Of a DNA stretch of 41,386 bases, positions 1 through 8,397 are shown one piece after another. Position 1 is the first letter of the stretch; every line of letters starts with the position of its first letter. Origin of the DNA: Myxococcales bacterium. Its GTDB lineage: Bacteria > Myxococcota_A > Polyangia > Polyangiales > Ga0077539. The position numbers were made by a program, and so were the translations under genes. A model generated the notes under the pieces. It ran no database searches and was not told the origin of the DNA. It worked only from the letters and a program-made list of their open reading frames with translations. The stretch lies in NCBI GenBank assembly GCA_030652255.1, contig JAUSAZ010000009.1, positions 1 through 41,386 on the forward strand, in the 5' to 3' direction.

Positions 1-729
1 ATCGACGAGCGCACCGCGCTGGTCACGGTGATGCACTCGAACAACGAGACCGGCGTGCTACAGCCCGTCGCCGAGCTGGCAGGGTTCGCGCGCTCGGCGG
101 GTGCCATCGTCCACACCGACGCGGCGCAGTCGATCGGCAAGGTGCCGGTCCGTGTGCGTGAACTCGGCGTCGATCTGCTCTCCATCGCGGGCCACAAGCT
201 CTACGCGCCGAAGGGCGTCGGCGCGCTCTACGTGAAGCGTGGAACACCCCTGGTTCCGTTCGCCCTCGGTGCGGGCCATGAGCGCGGGATGCGCCCCGGC
301 ACCGAGAACGTCGCCTCCATCGTCGGCCTCGGCGTCGCGTGCGAGCGGGCGTCGATCGACACGGCGGACGTCGGTCCTCGCATGCGCGCGCTCCGCGACA
401 CGCTGTGGGCTCGCCTCTCGGCCGTCGTTCCGGGACTCGCGCTCAACGGCCACGGCGAGCTGCGCCTGCCCAACTCCCTCAACGTCCGCTTCCCTCGCGC
501 GTCAGGAGAGGCCGTGCTCGCGGGGGCGTCCGAGGTCGCCGCGTCCACGGGATCGGCCTGCCACGAGGGCCATGAGCGAGCGTCCGCGGTCATCCTCGCG
601 ATGGGCGTGACACCCGATGAGGCGCTCGGATCGGTGCGCTTGACGCTGGGACGCGGCACGACGGAGGGCGACGTCGAGCGCGCGGCGGAGGCCCTCGCCC
701 GCTCCTGGCGCCACATCAAGACGGGGTAG
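1..729 (+). CDS. Cysteine desulfurase (NifS/IscS family), 5' end cut by window
   Basis: PLP-dependent class V aminotransferase-fold enzyme that takes sulfur from L-cysteine as an enzyme persulfide for Fe-S clusters or thiolated cofactors. The frame is open from base 1, so the N-terminal third lies outside; 242 residues are visible. Family marks are MHSNNETGVLQP (the conserved HxNNExG block), the PLP lysine in AGHKLYAPKG (about residue 66 of the visible part), RPGTENV, and the persulfide cysteine in STGSACHEG (about residue 187). The short SACHEG loop and closely following sequence resemble the group II/NifS-like layout. No Fe-S assembly partner (iscU, nifU) follows, so its sulfur acceptor is unknown. 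It sits at the edge of a metal-resistance region. Function is confident; pathway is not. Confidence 0.93.
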   Translation: MDERTALVTVMHSNNETGVLQPVAELAGFARSAGAIVHTDAAQSIGKVPVRVRELGVDLLSIAGHKLYAPKGVGALYVKRGTPLVPFALGAGHERGMRPGTENVASIVGLGVACERASIDTADVGPRMRALRDTLWARLSAVVPGLALNGHGELRLPNSLNVRFPRASGEAVLAGASEVAASTGSACHEGHERASAVILAMGVTPDEALGSVRLTLGRGTTEGDVERAAEALARSWRHIKTG

Positions 730-737
730 GCGCCACT

Positions 738-861
738 GGGTGGACGCTCAAGGTCGGCGCGGCGTATTGGGCCATCAGCATGGGCGCGCAGGACTCCGTC
801 TTCAAAGCAGCCATCGCACGGCTGGTCCCGAAGCAGGAGCGCGGGCGCGGGTACGGCAATT
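738..861 (+). pseudogene. Remnant of an MFS transporter
   Basis: Read in the frame of the ATG at 780, about 41 codons resemble the C-terminal part of major facilitator permeases: a WAISMGAQDSV helix, then AAIARLVPKQERGRGYG, which matches the usual GAQES...LVPxxRRGxAYG cytoplasmic loop. There is no start, and the frame departs from the family right after GYG. It lies directly behind the cysteine desulfurase stop and ahead of chrA. I read it as an internal scrap left by deletion. The family match is by eye only. Confidence 0.45.
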
Positions 862-972
862 CATGCGCAGCGAGGTGCCGCGATGGACGAGGCCGCGATC
901 ACCTGCTGGGCCTCGACGCGTGGGGAGTCGCAGATCCACCAACCTTCCTGGATGCACTGAGGAGTCCGCGAG

Positions 973-2163
973 ATGAACGCCTTGAGTGCGGTGGCGGAGG
1001 TCGCCGGGGCGTTCCTGAAGCTCGGGCTCACCTCCTTCGGAGGGCCCATCGCCCACCTGAGCTACATCCGGGCGGAGTGCGTCCAGACGCGCGGCTGGCT
1101 CGGCGACGACGAGTACGCCGACATCGTCGCGCTGTGTCAGTTCCTCCCTGGACCGGCGAGCAGTCAGGTCGTGTTCGCCATCGGGATGCAGCGCGCTGGC
1201 CTCGCGGGCGCGCTCGCCGCCTCGCTCTGCTTCCTGCTCCCGTCCGCCGCGTTGATGATCGCGTTCGCGTACGGGGTCACTGCGCTGGGCGACCTGCACG
1301 GCGCGGGCTGGCGGTACGGGCTCAAGCTCGCGGCGGTCGCGGTGGTCGCCCAGGCGGTGTGGGGCATGGGGGTCAAGCTCTGCCCTGACCGACCGCGCCT
1401 GACGCTGTGTCTGGCCGCCGCCGCTGCGACGCTCATCTTCCCCGGAGCGCTCGGCCAGGTCGGCGTGATCGTCGGTGGCGCGGCGGTCGGCTGCTGGCTC
1501 TACCGCGATCTCCCCGACCCGGTGAGCCCCACGGTGGTGGAGCGGGCGCGGGGCCACGTCGCCGCCGTCGCCGCGCTCGTCGCCTTCGCAGTGCTGCTGG
1601 TCGCACCGAGGCTCGTCGCGCCGGCGACCGGCGCGAAGTCCGTCGACGTCTTCGATGCGTTCTACCGCCCCGGCGCCCTCGTCTTCGGCGGCGGGCATGT
1701 GGTGCTGCCGCTGCTCCGGGAGGCCATCATCCCCCGCGGCTGGATGAGCGACGACGCCTTCCTCGCGGGCTACGGCGCCGCCCAGGCCGTCCCGGGGCCT
1801 CTCTTCAGCTTCGCGGGCTACCTCGGAGCGATCATCCATGGCGGTCCCCATGCCTGGACAGGCGGTCTGTGGTGCCTGTTCGCGATCTTCCTGCCTGGCT
1901 GGTTGCTGATCGGCGGAGCGCTGCCGTTCTGGCATCGGCTGCGCTCGAAGGCCTGGATGCAGGCCGCGCTGCGAGGCGCGAACGCGGCCGTCGTCGGCGT
2001 GCTGCTCGCGGCCCTGTACACGCCCGTCATGGCGGAGGCAGTGACGAACGCGCGGGATCTCGCGGCCGCCCTGGTGGCCTTCGGTCTGCTGGAGCTGTGG
2101 AAGGCGCCGCCGTGGCTCGTCGTGCTGCTGACCGCAGCCGCGGGGCAGTGGGCGCTGCGATGA
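973..2163 (+). CDS. chrA: Chromate transporter, long-chain CHR family
   Basis: Inner-membrane permease of the CHR superfamily, which exports chromate and confers Cr(VI) resistance. The 396-residue product has two homologous halves, as in long ChrA proteins. The N half carries FGGPIAHLSYIR (about residues 18-29) and the PGPASSQ motif. The C half carries FGGGHVVLPLL and PGPLFSFAGYLG. About ten hydrophobic segments are visible. The ATG at 973 is preceded by GAGGAG with good spacing, so the start is secure. No chrB regulator is intact, though the 110 bases upstream hold a tiny frame (883-960) I cannot place. It converges on the lipoprotein gene ending at 2204. Substrate could be another oxyanion; chromate is the family default. 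Confidence 0.92.
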   Translation: MNALSAVAEVAGAFLKLGLTSFGGPIAHLSYIRAECVQTRGWLGDDEYADIVALCQFLPGPASSQVVFAIGMQRAGLAGALAASLCFLLPSAALMIAFAYGVTALGDLHGAGWRYGLKLAAVAVVAQAVWGMGVKLCPDRPRLTLCLAAAAATLIFPGALGQVGVIVGGAAVGCWLYRDLPDPVSPTVVERARGHVAAVAALVAFAVLLVAPRLVAPATGAKSVDVFDAFYRPGALVFGGGHVVLPLLREAIIPRGWMSDDAFLAGYGAAQAVPGPLFSFAGYLGAIIHGGPHAWTGGLWCLFAIFLPGWLLIGGALPFWHRLRSKAWMQAALRGANAAVVGVLLAALYTPVMAEAVTNARDLAAALVAFGLLELWKAPPWLVVLLTAAAGQWALR

Positions 2164-2181
2164 CGCCGTGGTGACGGCTCC

Positions 2182-2203
2182 TCGCGTCGCCCCGGAGACG
2201 CGA
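2182..2203. terminator. Hairpin between convergent genes
   Basis: A perfect 7-bp stem (TCGCGTC / GACGCGA, 8-base loop) fills the 40-base gap between chrA and the convergent lipoprotein gene. There is no T-tract on either side, so it would be a weak intrinsic or a transcript-stabilising hairpin serving both strands. Confidence 0.35.
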
Positions 2204-3391
2204 CTACTGCCCGGCGCCGGGCCGCGACCCCTGCACTGCGCCTGCCACGTAGGTCCTGCCGTCGAGGGTGATGTCCGGCGCGTCGTCGTGCTGCACCAGG
2301 ATCACGGCGCGCTGGGAGGTCGTCGCGTTGGAGAGCTCACCGCCGACGGCGATCACCACCTCGCCGAACCCACCCACGCCGTGCAGCGTCGCCGACGTGA
2401 GGGACCGCAAAGGTCGGCGGATGCCACCGCCACCGAGGTGCAGCGTCGCCCCGTTGGCGCCCACCATCAGCACGTCGTCGGCCCCGCGCGCCCACACGCC
2501 GCTTAGCGGGGGGAGCGTCTCCAGCGAGGCGTCGCCCACCGTGGACAGCGCGCGCCAGCCCTGGTCGCCGCCCGTGAGCAGCAGGCCCGACGCGCTGCCG
2601 CCCACCGCGAAGCACGCACCGCCCGCGCAGGAGACGGTGAAGAGCCGATGGTCCGAGGTGGGGAGCTGGACGTCGATGCGACGCCACACCCCGTCGCCCG
2701 CCCCGCGCCGCAGGATGAGTCCACCAGAACCCACGACATAGAGCACGTCGCCGTCCGCGGTGACCTTGTAGAGGTTCTCCGAAGCGGCGCTCTCGGGGAT
2801 GGGCTCCTGCCGCCACGAGGTTCCGTCTCCGTGCAGGAGGACGCCGTGGGGTCCGTCCGGTCGCGCCGAGCCGCCGACGATCCAGATGTCGTCGGGCGAG
2901 CGCGCGAGGACGCCCCAGAAGGTCGGCTCGCCGCCGGTCGAGGGAAGCCCCGTGGCCACGGGCTCGCAGCGATCCCCGCGCATCCGCAGGACGCGGGCGC
3001 GGTCGCCCACCGCCCAGAGCTCGAGCGCGCCGGCGGCGTTCTCCACGCCCGACACCCACCAGAGCGCGCTGTCGGCGGTGCATCGGGTGATGAAGCGCCC
3101 GGGCCAGCGATACTCGACGAGGCGTCCTGCCGTGCCGCCTGGCACGCTCGCGGGATCGACCCCGACGAAGCCGCCCACCAGGAACGCTCGCTGCGAACGC
3201 GCGTCCCCCCAGACGCTGAGCAGCGCGCCGCCGGGGGCCCCGATGACCGCCGCGCGAAACCAGACGCGCGGATCTTCCGCAGGCGCTGGGGTCCCATTGC
3301 AGGCGCCGAGGGCCAGCACGAGCGACGCGCACGCCAACGGGAGGCCGGTCCGTCCCGAAGCGCTTCCCGACGGAGCAACGCGCGTGGTCAT
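2204..3391 (-). CDS. Beta-propeller-like lipoprotein in the metal-efflux operon
   Basis: Predicted 395-residue exported lipoprotein with lipobox LALGAC (Cys31). The body is made of repeated blades such as DDIWIVGG, DVLYVVGSGG, ACFAVGG, DDVLMVGANG and EVVIAVGG, each a short hydrophobic strand ending in GG, as in YCF48/Kelch-like propellers common in myxobacterial secreted proteins. Its ATG (3391-3389) overlaps the TGA of the RND pump gene (3390-3388) in an ATGA junction, so it is translationally coupled as the last gene of regulator-adaptor-pump-lipoprotein. Cysteines occur in VSCAGGACF. I infer a periplasmic or outer-membrane accessory of the efflux complex. This position often holds the outer-membrane channel (CzcC), which it does not resemble. 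The exact role is unknown. Confidence 0.8.
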   Translation of the reverse strand: MTTRVAPSGSASGRTGLPLACASLVLALGACNGTPAPAEDPRVWFRAAVIGAPGGALLSVWGDARSQRAFLVGGFVGVDPASVPGGTAGRLVEYRWPGRFITRCTADSALWWVSGVENAAGALELWAVGDRARVLRMRGDRCEPVATGLPSTGGEPTFWGVLARSPDDIWIVGGSARPDGPHGVLLHGDGTSWRQEPIPESAASENLYKVTADGDVLYVVGSGGLILRRGAGDGVWRRIDVQLPTSDHRLFTVSCAGGACFAVGGSASGLLLTGGDQGWRALSTVGDASLETLPPLSGVWARGADDVLMVGANGATLHLGGGGIRRPLRSLTSATLHGVGGFGEVVIAVGGELSNATTSQRAVILVQHDDAPDITLDGRTYVAGAVQGSRPGAGQ

Positions 3392-6300
3392 CGGTCGGAG
3401 GCCTCGCGGGTCGCGACCTGGGGCCGCGCGAGGAAGGAGTACAGCGCCGGAAGCACCACCAACGTGAGCAGCGTCGAGGAGAGCAGCCCCCCGAGCACCA
3501 CCGTCGCCAGCGGCCGCTGCACCTCCGCGCCGATGCCCCGGCTCAACGCCATGGGGAGGAACCCCAGGCCCGCGACGAGCGCCGTCATCAGCACGGGGCG
3601 CAGTCGCTCCAGGGCCGCCGCGCGGATGGCCTCCCGCGCCTCGACGCCCGCGTCGAGCGAGCGCCGGATGGTCGAGGCCAGCACCATGTCGCCCAGCACC
3701 GCCACGCCGCTCACGGCGATGAAGCCCACCGCCGCGGAGATCGAGAAGGGCATTCCCCGCAGCCACAGCGCGACGACGCCGCCGAGCGCCGCGAAGGGCA
3801 CGCCGGTGAAGACCCGCAGCGCGTCGAGCACCCGCCCGTAGGTGAGGTACAGCAGCGAGAACACCAGCAGCAGCGCGAGCGGAACCACGAAGAGCAGCCG
3901 GCGGCGCGCGCGCTCCAGGTGCTCGAACTGTCCGCCGTAGGTCACCGAGTACCCGGGCGCGAGCTGCGCCTCCGCCCCGATGCGGCGCCGCGCCTCGGAC
4001 ACGAAGGAGGCGATGTCGCGCCCGCGCACGTTGGCCTGCACGATGATGCGCCGCCGCGCCCACTCGCGCTGGATGGTCGAGGGCCCGGACTCCGTCCGGA
4101 TGCGGGCGAGCTGCGAGAGAGGCACCTGCGCGCCGTCCGGGGCCGCCACCAGCAGGGCGCCGATGGCGTCGGCGTCCACCGCGCGCGCGGGCTCGATGCG
4201 CAGCGCTACGGGGAAGCGCCGCTGGCCCTCGCGGAGCTCGGCGACCTCCACGCCGGCGAGCGCGGCCACCGTGGCGAGCACCGCCTCGGCGGGGATGCCG
4301 AAGCGAGACGCAGCGGCCTGGTCGAGCTCGACGCGGAGCACGGGCAGGCCCGTCACCTGCTCGACGGAGACGTCGGCGCTCCCCGGGATGGTCCGCACGA
4401 TGGCGTCCACCCGCCGCGCCGCGGCGCGCAGCTCGTCGAGGTCGTCGCCGAAGATCTTGATCCCAAGGTCGGCGCGGATGCCTGCGACCATCTCGTTGAC
4501 TCGCATCTCGATCGGCTGCGTGAACACCGTGCGCATCCCGGGCAGGTCCCGCAGCGCGGCCTGCATCGCCTGCACGAGCTCATCCTGGGAGCGCGCGCGG
4601 CGCCACCGGGCACGCGGCTGGAGGGTCACGAAGACGTCCGAGAGCTCGACGCCCATCGGGTCGGTGGCCGTCTCCGCCGTCCCCGTGCGCGTCCAGATGC
4701 GCGCGATCTCGTCGGGGAAGGCGGCCAGCAGCGCCCGCTCGATCTGCGTGCCGTAGCGCACCGACTCGTCGAGGTCGACGCTGGCGAGGCGCACCGTGTT
4801 GACCACGACGGTGCCCTCGGAGAGCCGCGGAACGAACTCGGCGCCGAGCCGCGTCGCCAGCACCGCCCCGTTGGCCACGAGCAGCGCCGCCAGCACGACC
4901 ACCCACCCGCGGCGGCGCAAGGCCATCTCGACGACGGGTCTGTACAGCCTATGGAGCCAGCCGATGAGCCGCGGTTCATCGCCGCGCGCGCCACGGCGCA
5001 ACACCAGGCTGGTCATGACGGGCACGTAGGTGAGCGAGAGCACCATGGAGGCCGCGAGCGCGAAGAGCACCGTCAGCGCCATCGGCCGGAAGAGCTTGCC
5101 CTCCAGGCCCGCCATCGCGAGCACCGGCAGGTACACGATGGCGATCACCAGCTCGCCGAAGAGGGTCGGCCCGCGGACCTCCAGCGACGCCTCGCGCACC
5201 ACCTCGACTACCGGGCGACGACCGCCGTCCTCGCGAAGTCGGCGCGTGGCGTTCTCGACGGCGATGATGGCGCTATCCACCACGAGCCCGAAGTCGATCG
5301 CGCCGAGGCTCATCAGGCTCCCGGCGACGCCCGTCACGCGCATGGCCGTGAAGGCGAAGAGCATCGCGAGCGGGATCACCGACGCCACCACGAGCCCCGC
5401 GCGGACGTTGCCCAGGAAGGCGAAGAGCACCAGCACGACCAGCAGCGCGCCCTCCAGCAGGTTGGTGCGCACGGTCGTGAGCACCTCGTCCACGAGGGTG
5501 CGCCGGTCGTAGACGACCTCCACGTCGATGCCCGGCGGGAGTGACGCCCGGGCCTCGTCCAGCCGCGCGCGAAGGGCGGCGCTCACCTCGCGGCTGTTCT
5601 CGCCCAGCAGCATGAACCCGAGGCCCAGCACGGCCTCGCCGCGCCCGTGGGCCGTCACCGCGCCGCGGCGGATCTCGGCCCCATCGACCACCCGCGCGAC
5701 GTCCCGCACCCGAATGGGCACCCCGCCCTCCGCGCCGATGACCACGCCCTCGACGTCGCCCAGGGTGGTGAGCAGCGCGACGCCCTGCACCAGCGTCGCC
5801 TCGCCCGATCGCACCAGCCTCCCCCCACCCTCGCTGCCGTGGCTGCGTCGCAGAGCCTGGGCCACATCGTGGAGCGCGAACCCTCGTCGCCGCAGCTCGA
5901 TCGGATCGACCCGCACCTCTACCCGCCGCTCCTCGCCGCCCCAGGTGTTGACCTCGGCGACGCCGCGCACGCTCCGCAGCTGGGGTCGCAGCACCCAGTC
6001 GTGGACGGTGCGCAGCTCGGCGAGGGACTTCCCCCGCCCCGTCACGAGGTAGTGGAAGACCTCCCCCAGGCCCGTCGCCGCAGGGCCCAGCGCGGGCGGA
6101 CCGAGGCGCTCGGGCAGGCGCGCCGTGGCGACGCGCTCGCCCACGACCTGGCGGGCGCGGTAGAGGTCGGTGCCGTCCTCGAAGAGGGCCGTCACCTGCG
6201 AGAGTCCGAAGCGCGAGAGCGAGCGCACCTCGACGAGGCCCGGCAGCCCCGAGAGCGACTGCTCCACGGGGAAGGTCACGAGGCGCTCGATCTCCTCGGG

Positions 6301-6471
6301 TCCGAGGGCCGGGGCCACCGTGTTGACCTGCACCTGCGCGGGCGTCGTGTCGGGGAAGGCGTCGATGGGCAGCTCACGCAACGACCAGACGCCGAGCGCC
6401 GCCATGGCCGCCGTGAGGGCGAGCACGGCGAAGCGATGCCGTAGCGAGAGCGCGATCAGCTGGCCGAGCAC
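3388..6471 (-). CDS. czcA: Heavy-metal efflux RND pump, CzcA/CusA family
   Basis: Inner-membrane proton/metal antiporter of the HME-RND family, 1027 residues (usual length about 1030-1050). It begins with a TM helix and the RELPIDAFPDTTPAQVQV block typical of CzcA/CusA. In TM4 the triad D393-x5-D399-x6-E406 (DFGLVVDSAIIAVEN) matches the proton/metal relay of divalent-cation (CzcA-type) pumps, which argues for Zn/Cd/Co over Cu(I). VSGVAVLGDMVLAS and the final VVLGGLLSSTLLTLVVLPALY are further family marks. The start is GTG at 6471, 6 bases after the adaptor stop. It is followed, with ATGA overlap, by the propeller lipoprotein. No CzcC/TolC-type channel is adjacent. The substrate is inferred from the triad and the CadC-like regulator. 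Confidence 0.93.
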   Translation of the reverse strand: MLGQLIALSLRHRFAVLALTAAMAALGVWSLRELPIDAFPDTTPAQVQVNTVAPALGPEEIERLVTFPVEQSLSGLPGLVEVRSLSRFGLSQVTALFEDGTDLYRARQVVGERVATARLPERLGPPALGPAATGLGEVFHYLVTGRGKSLAELRTVHDWVLRPQLRSVRGVAEVNTWGGEERRVEVRVDPIELRRRGFALHDVAQALRRSHGSEGGGRLVRSGEATLVQGVALLTTLGDVEGVVIGAEGGVPIRVRDVARVVDGAEIRRGAVTAHGRGEAVLGLGFMLLGENSREVSAALRARLDEARASLPPGIDVEVVYDRRTLVDEVLTTVRTNLLEGALLVVLVLFAFLGNVRAGLVVASVIPLAMLFAFTAMRVTGVAGSLMSLGAIDFGLVVDSAIIAVENATRRLREDGGRRPVVEVVREASLEVRGPTLFGELVIAIVYLPVLAMAGLEGKLFRPMALTVLFALAASMVLSLTYVPVMTSLVLRRGARGDEPRLIGWLHRLYRPVVEMALRRRGWVVVLAALLVANGAVLATRLGAEFVPRLSEGTVVVNTVRLASVDLDESVRYGTQIERALLAAFPDEIARIWTRTGTAETATDPMGVELSDVFVTLQPRARWRRARSQDELVQAMQAALRDLPGMRTVFTQPIEMRVNEMVAGIRADLGIKIFGDDLDELRAAARRVDAIVRTIPGSADVSVEQVTGLPVLRVELDQAAASRFGIPAEAVLATVAALAGVEVAELREGQRRFPVALRIEPARAVDADAIGALLVAAPDGAQVPLSQLARIRTESGPSTIQREWARRRIIVQANVRGRDIASFVSEARRRIGAEAQLAPGYSVTYGGQFEHLERARRRLLFVVPLALLLVFSLLYLTYGRVLDALRVFTGVPFAALGGVVALWLRGMPFSISAAVGFIAVSGVAVLGDMVLASTIRRSLDAGVEAREAIRAAALERLRPVLMTALVAGLGFLPMALSRGIGAEVQRPLATVVLGGLLSSTLLTLVVLPALYSFLARPQVATREASDR

Positions 6472-6477
6472 GCGCCG

Positions 6478-7911
6478 TCAGCCCTCGTCGGGGCAGCAGC
6501 CCGCGCCGATGCTGTCGCGCAGGATCTCCGTCTTCAGCTGGAAGCCCCCGGTGGTGACCACCCGATCGCCGGGGGCGACGCCCTCCCGCAGCAGGACGTC
6601 GTCGGTCGTGCGGCGGGCGATCGTCACCACGCGGGCCTCGTAGACGGCGGGCGAGCGCTCGACGAAGACGACGTCCTGGGCCTCGACCCGCTGGAGCGCG
6701 TCGCGGGGCAGCACCACGCCCTCGGAGGCGGCCGCGACCGTGACCCGAGCGCGGCCGAAGGCGTTGGCCCGCAGTCGGCCGTCGGGGTTGGCGAGCTCGA
6801 CGCGCGCCTCGACGGTACGTGTGTGTGGATCGACCACCGGTGCCAGGAATGCAATCGTCCCGACGAGGGGCGCAGCGAAGCCATCGAGCTCGATCGCGAC
6901 GGACTGACCGACGCTGAGCCGCGGCGCCTGCGCGTCGGGAACGTCGAGGATCGCCCACATCCGCGAGAGGTCGGCGACCTCCACGAGCACCTCTTCGGCG
7001 GTGACCTGCTGGCCCACGGCCGCGGCGCGAGCGACGACGACCCCGGCGCGCGGCGACAGCACCCGCACGGCCCGACCTGTGCCGCTCACGGCCGTCCCGG
7101 CAGCGACGAAGCCCGCGAACGAGGCCCGCGCGGCGGCGTGTTCGGCCTCGGCGCGCTCCACGCTCGCGAGGCTGCCGATCCCTTCGGCCTGGAGCGTGCG
7201 CGCTCGTTGGAGCGCGGTCTCGGAGATGCGTGTGCGCGTTCGTGCGGCTTCGACGTCCGCGCGGGTGGCAGCCGCCGCGGCGCTGTCGAGGGTGAGCAGG
7301 AGATCGCCCGGTCGCACCACCGTGCCGACGCCGACGGCCACCGTCCGCACCACGCCAGGGACCCGCGCGGAGACCCGTGCGAGGCGCGTCGCATCGAAGG
7401 CGAGGCGCGCCGGCACCGCGACCTCGTCGGTGAGCGGACGGGTCGTCGCGGTCACCGTCTCGAGCCCTACCTGCGCGGCGACGGTCGGCGAGGCGAGGCG
7501 CACCATCGTCCCGGGCGCGAGGCCCGCGCTGGCGTCACTGCGAGGGGTCCGATCGCCGTGTTCGCCCTGTTCCGCCGGGGTCGGCGGTGCGCCGCGGGGC
7601 CGCGGGGCCGCGACCCCCTGACGGAGGAGCTCGGGATGGCAGGCTGCGCACTGCGACTCCGGGACGCTGTGCTCGCCGCACCAGTCGTGGCGCGCCTGGA
7701 ACTGCGGGATCAGCTCGGGGTTGCAGCGCGTGCACTCGGACTCCGGCACACCGTGGCTCCCGCACCAGTCGTTGGGGTGCGCCGCCGGCCCGCCGTGGAA
7801 GGTCGGCGCCGTCGCCGCGGGTCGCGGGGCAGGAGCGGGGGTCTCGCGGCGGGAGCAGGCCCCGCTCAGGGCCACGAGCAGGACCAGGGCCGCGCACAGC
7901 GAGCGACTCAT
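6478..7911 (-). CDS. czcB: RND periplasmic adaptor (CzcB/CusB type) with two N-terminal Cys metal-binding repeats
   Basis: Membrane fusion protein linking the RND pump to an outer-membrane channel, 477 residues. A lipobox LSGAC (Cys19) suggests N-terminal lipidation. Two repeats follow, C50GSHGVPESECTRC63 and C78GEHSVPESQCAAC91, each WCGxHxVPExxCxxC, a motif known from CzcB-type adaptors and likely to bind metal. After a linker come the beta-barrel, lipoyl and helical hairpin domains (PARLAFDATRLARVSARVPG; VVRPGDLLLTLDS; VLSPRAGVVVARA). The protein ends in KTEILRDSIGAGCCPDEG; the CC tail is characteristic of this subgroup. The ATG (7911) overlaps the TGA of the upstream regulator (ATGA), so the operon is coupled. 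The start is fixed by that overlap and the signal peptide; the much longer open frame upstream is a shadow. Confidence 0.92.
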   Translation of the reverse strand: MSRSLCAALVLLVALSGACSRRETPAPAPRPAATAPTFHGGPAAHPNDWCGSHGVPESECTRCNPELIPQFQARHDWCGEHSVPESQCAACHPELLRQGVAAPRPRGAPPTPAEQGEHGDRTPRSDASAGLAPGTMVRLASPTVAAQVGLETVTATTRPLTDEVAVPARLAFDATRLARVSARVPGVVRTVAVGVGTVVRPGDLLLTLDSAAAAATRADVEAARTRTRISETALQRARTLQAEGIGSLASVERAEAEHAAARASFAGFVAAGTAVSGTGRAVRVLSPRAGVVVARAAAVGQQVTAEEVLVEVADLSRMWAILDVPDAQAPRLSVGQSVAIELDGFAAPLVGTIAFLAPVVDPHTRTVEARVELANPDGRLRANAFGRARVTVAAASEGVVLPRDALQRVEAQDVVFVERSPAVYEARVVTIARRTTDDVLLREGVAPGDRVVTTGGFQLKTEILRDSIGAGCCPDEG

Positions 7912-8354
7912 GCGGCCTCCTTGCGGACGGCGTGGAGCGCGTCGTCGAGCAGGGTCGCGATGGCCGCCTCGGTGAGCCGGTAGTAGACCAGCCGCCCCGC
8001 CCGGCGGTTCGTGACCAGCCTTGCCTCGCGGAGAGCGCCCAGCTGGTGGCTCACCATCGACTGCGAGGCACCGGTGATGGCCTCCAGGTCGCACACGCAG
8101 AGCTCGGGTCGCCCAGACCCGAACGCGGAGCGCAAGGCGACGAGGAGGTTCAAGCGCGTGGGGTTGGAGAAGAGCGCGAAGAGGCGCGAGAGCGCGCTCT
8201 GCTCGGTGGCCGTGGGCAACGCCGCCCTCGCTACCCGAACCGTCTCGGCGTGGATGACCTCGACATCGCACACCTCGCCGCAGGCGTCTCCGCACCGGGC
8301 CGGCGTGGCTTGCGAAGCTGCCTCGTCGGACCCAACATATGACGAGCTGTTCAT
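7908..8354 (-). CDS. ArsR/SmtB-family metal-sensing repressor, CadC type
   Basis: Winged-helix repressor of 148 residues that releases DNA when it binds toxic metal. The N-terminal cluster CGDACGEVC (Cys21, 25, 29) together with ELCVCDL in the helix before the recognition helix (Cys86, Cys88) reproduces the alpha3N Cd/Pb/Bi site of CadC. The recognition helix is ASQSMVSHQLGALREA, and the wing is RRAGRLVYYRL. The alpha5 zinc ligands of CadC (DxH at the wing) are not evident, so sensing probably relies on the cysteine site. The ATG at 8354 lies inside the inverted repeat 8336-8357. Stop and start of the next gene overlap (ATGA), making it the first gene of the efflux operon; it diverges from the P-type ATPase. 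A longer start upstream is possible but would run through the operator. Confidence 0.9.
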   Translation of the reverse strand: MNSSSYVGSDEAASQATPARCGDACGEVCDVEVIHAETVRVARAALPTATEQSALSRLFALFSNPTRLNLLVALRSAFGSGRPELCVCDLEAITGASQSMVSHQLGALREARLVTNRRAGRLVYYRLTEAAIATLLDDALHAVRKEAA

Positions 8355-8357
8355 ATG
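8336..8357. promoter_or_regulatory. Probable ArsR/CadC operator (perfect inverted repeat)
   Basis: CATATGA (8336-8342) and TCATATG (8351-8357) are perfect inverted arms separated by 8 bases. The AT-rich TGA...TGTTCA layout fits the imperfect 12-2-12 palindromes bound by SmtB/CadC proteins and stands out in 70% GC DNA. It lies between the divergent regulator and ATPase genes and contains the regulator's start codon, so binding could block both directions. Confidence 0.7.
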
Positions 8358-8397
8358 GGATGAGGCTACCCGTTCGCCCCGACGGCGCAAGCGTCGC

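Noticed and set aside
883..960. 25-codon ATG frame just before chrA, considered as a ChrB remnant
   Set aside because: Too short, and the residues do not show any ChrB motif I can name.
6823..7983. Plus-strand frame over the CzcB-type gene
   Set aside because: Shadow of a well-supported gene; Arg/His/Gly-rich, no domain.
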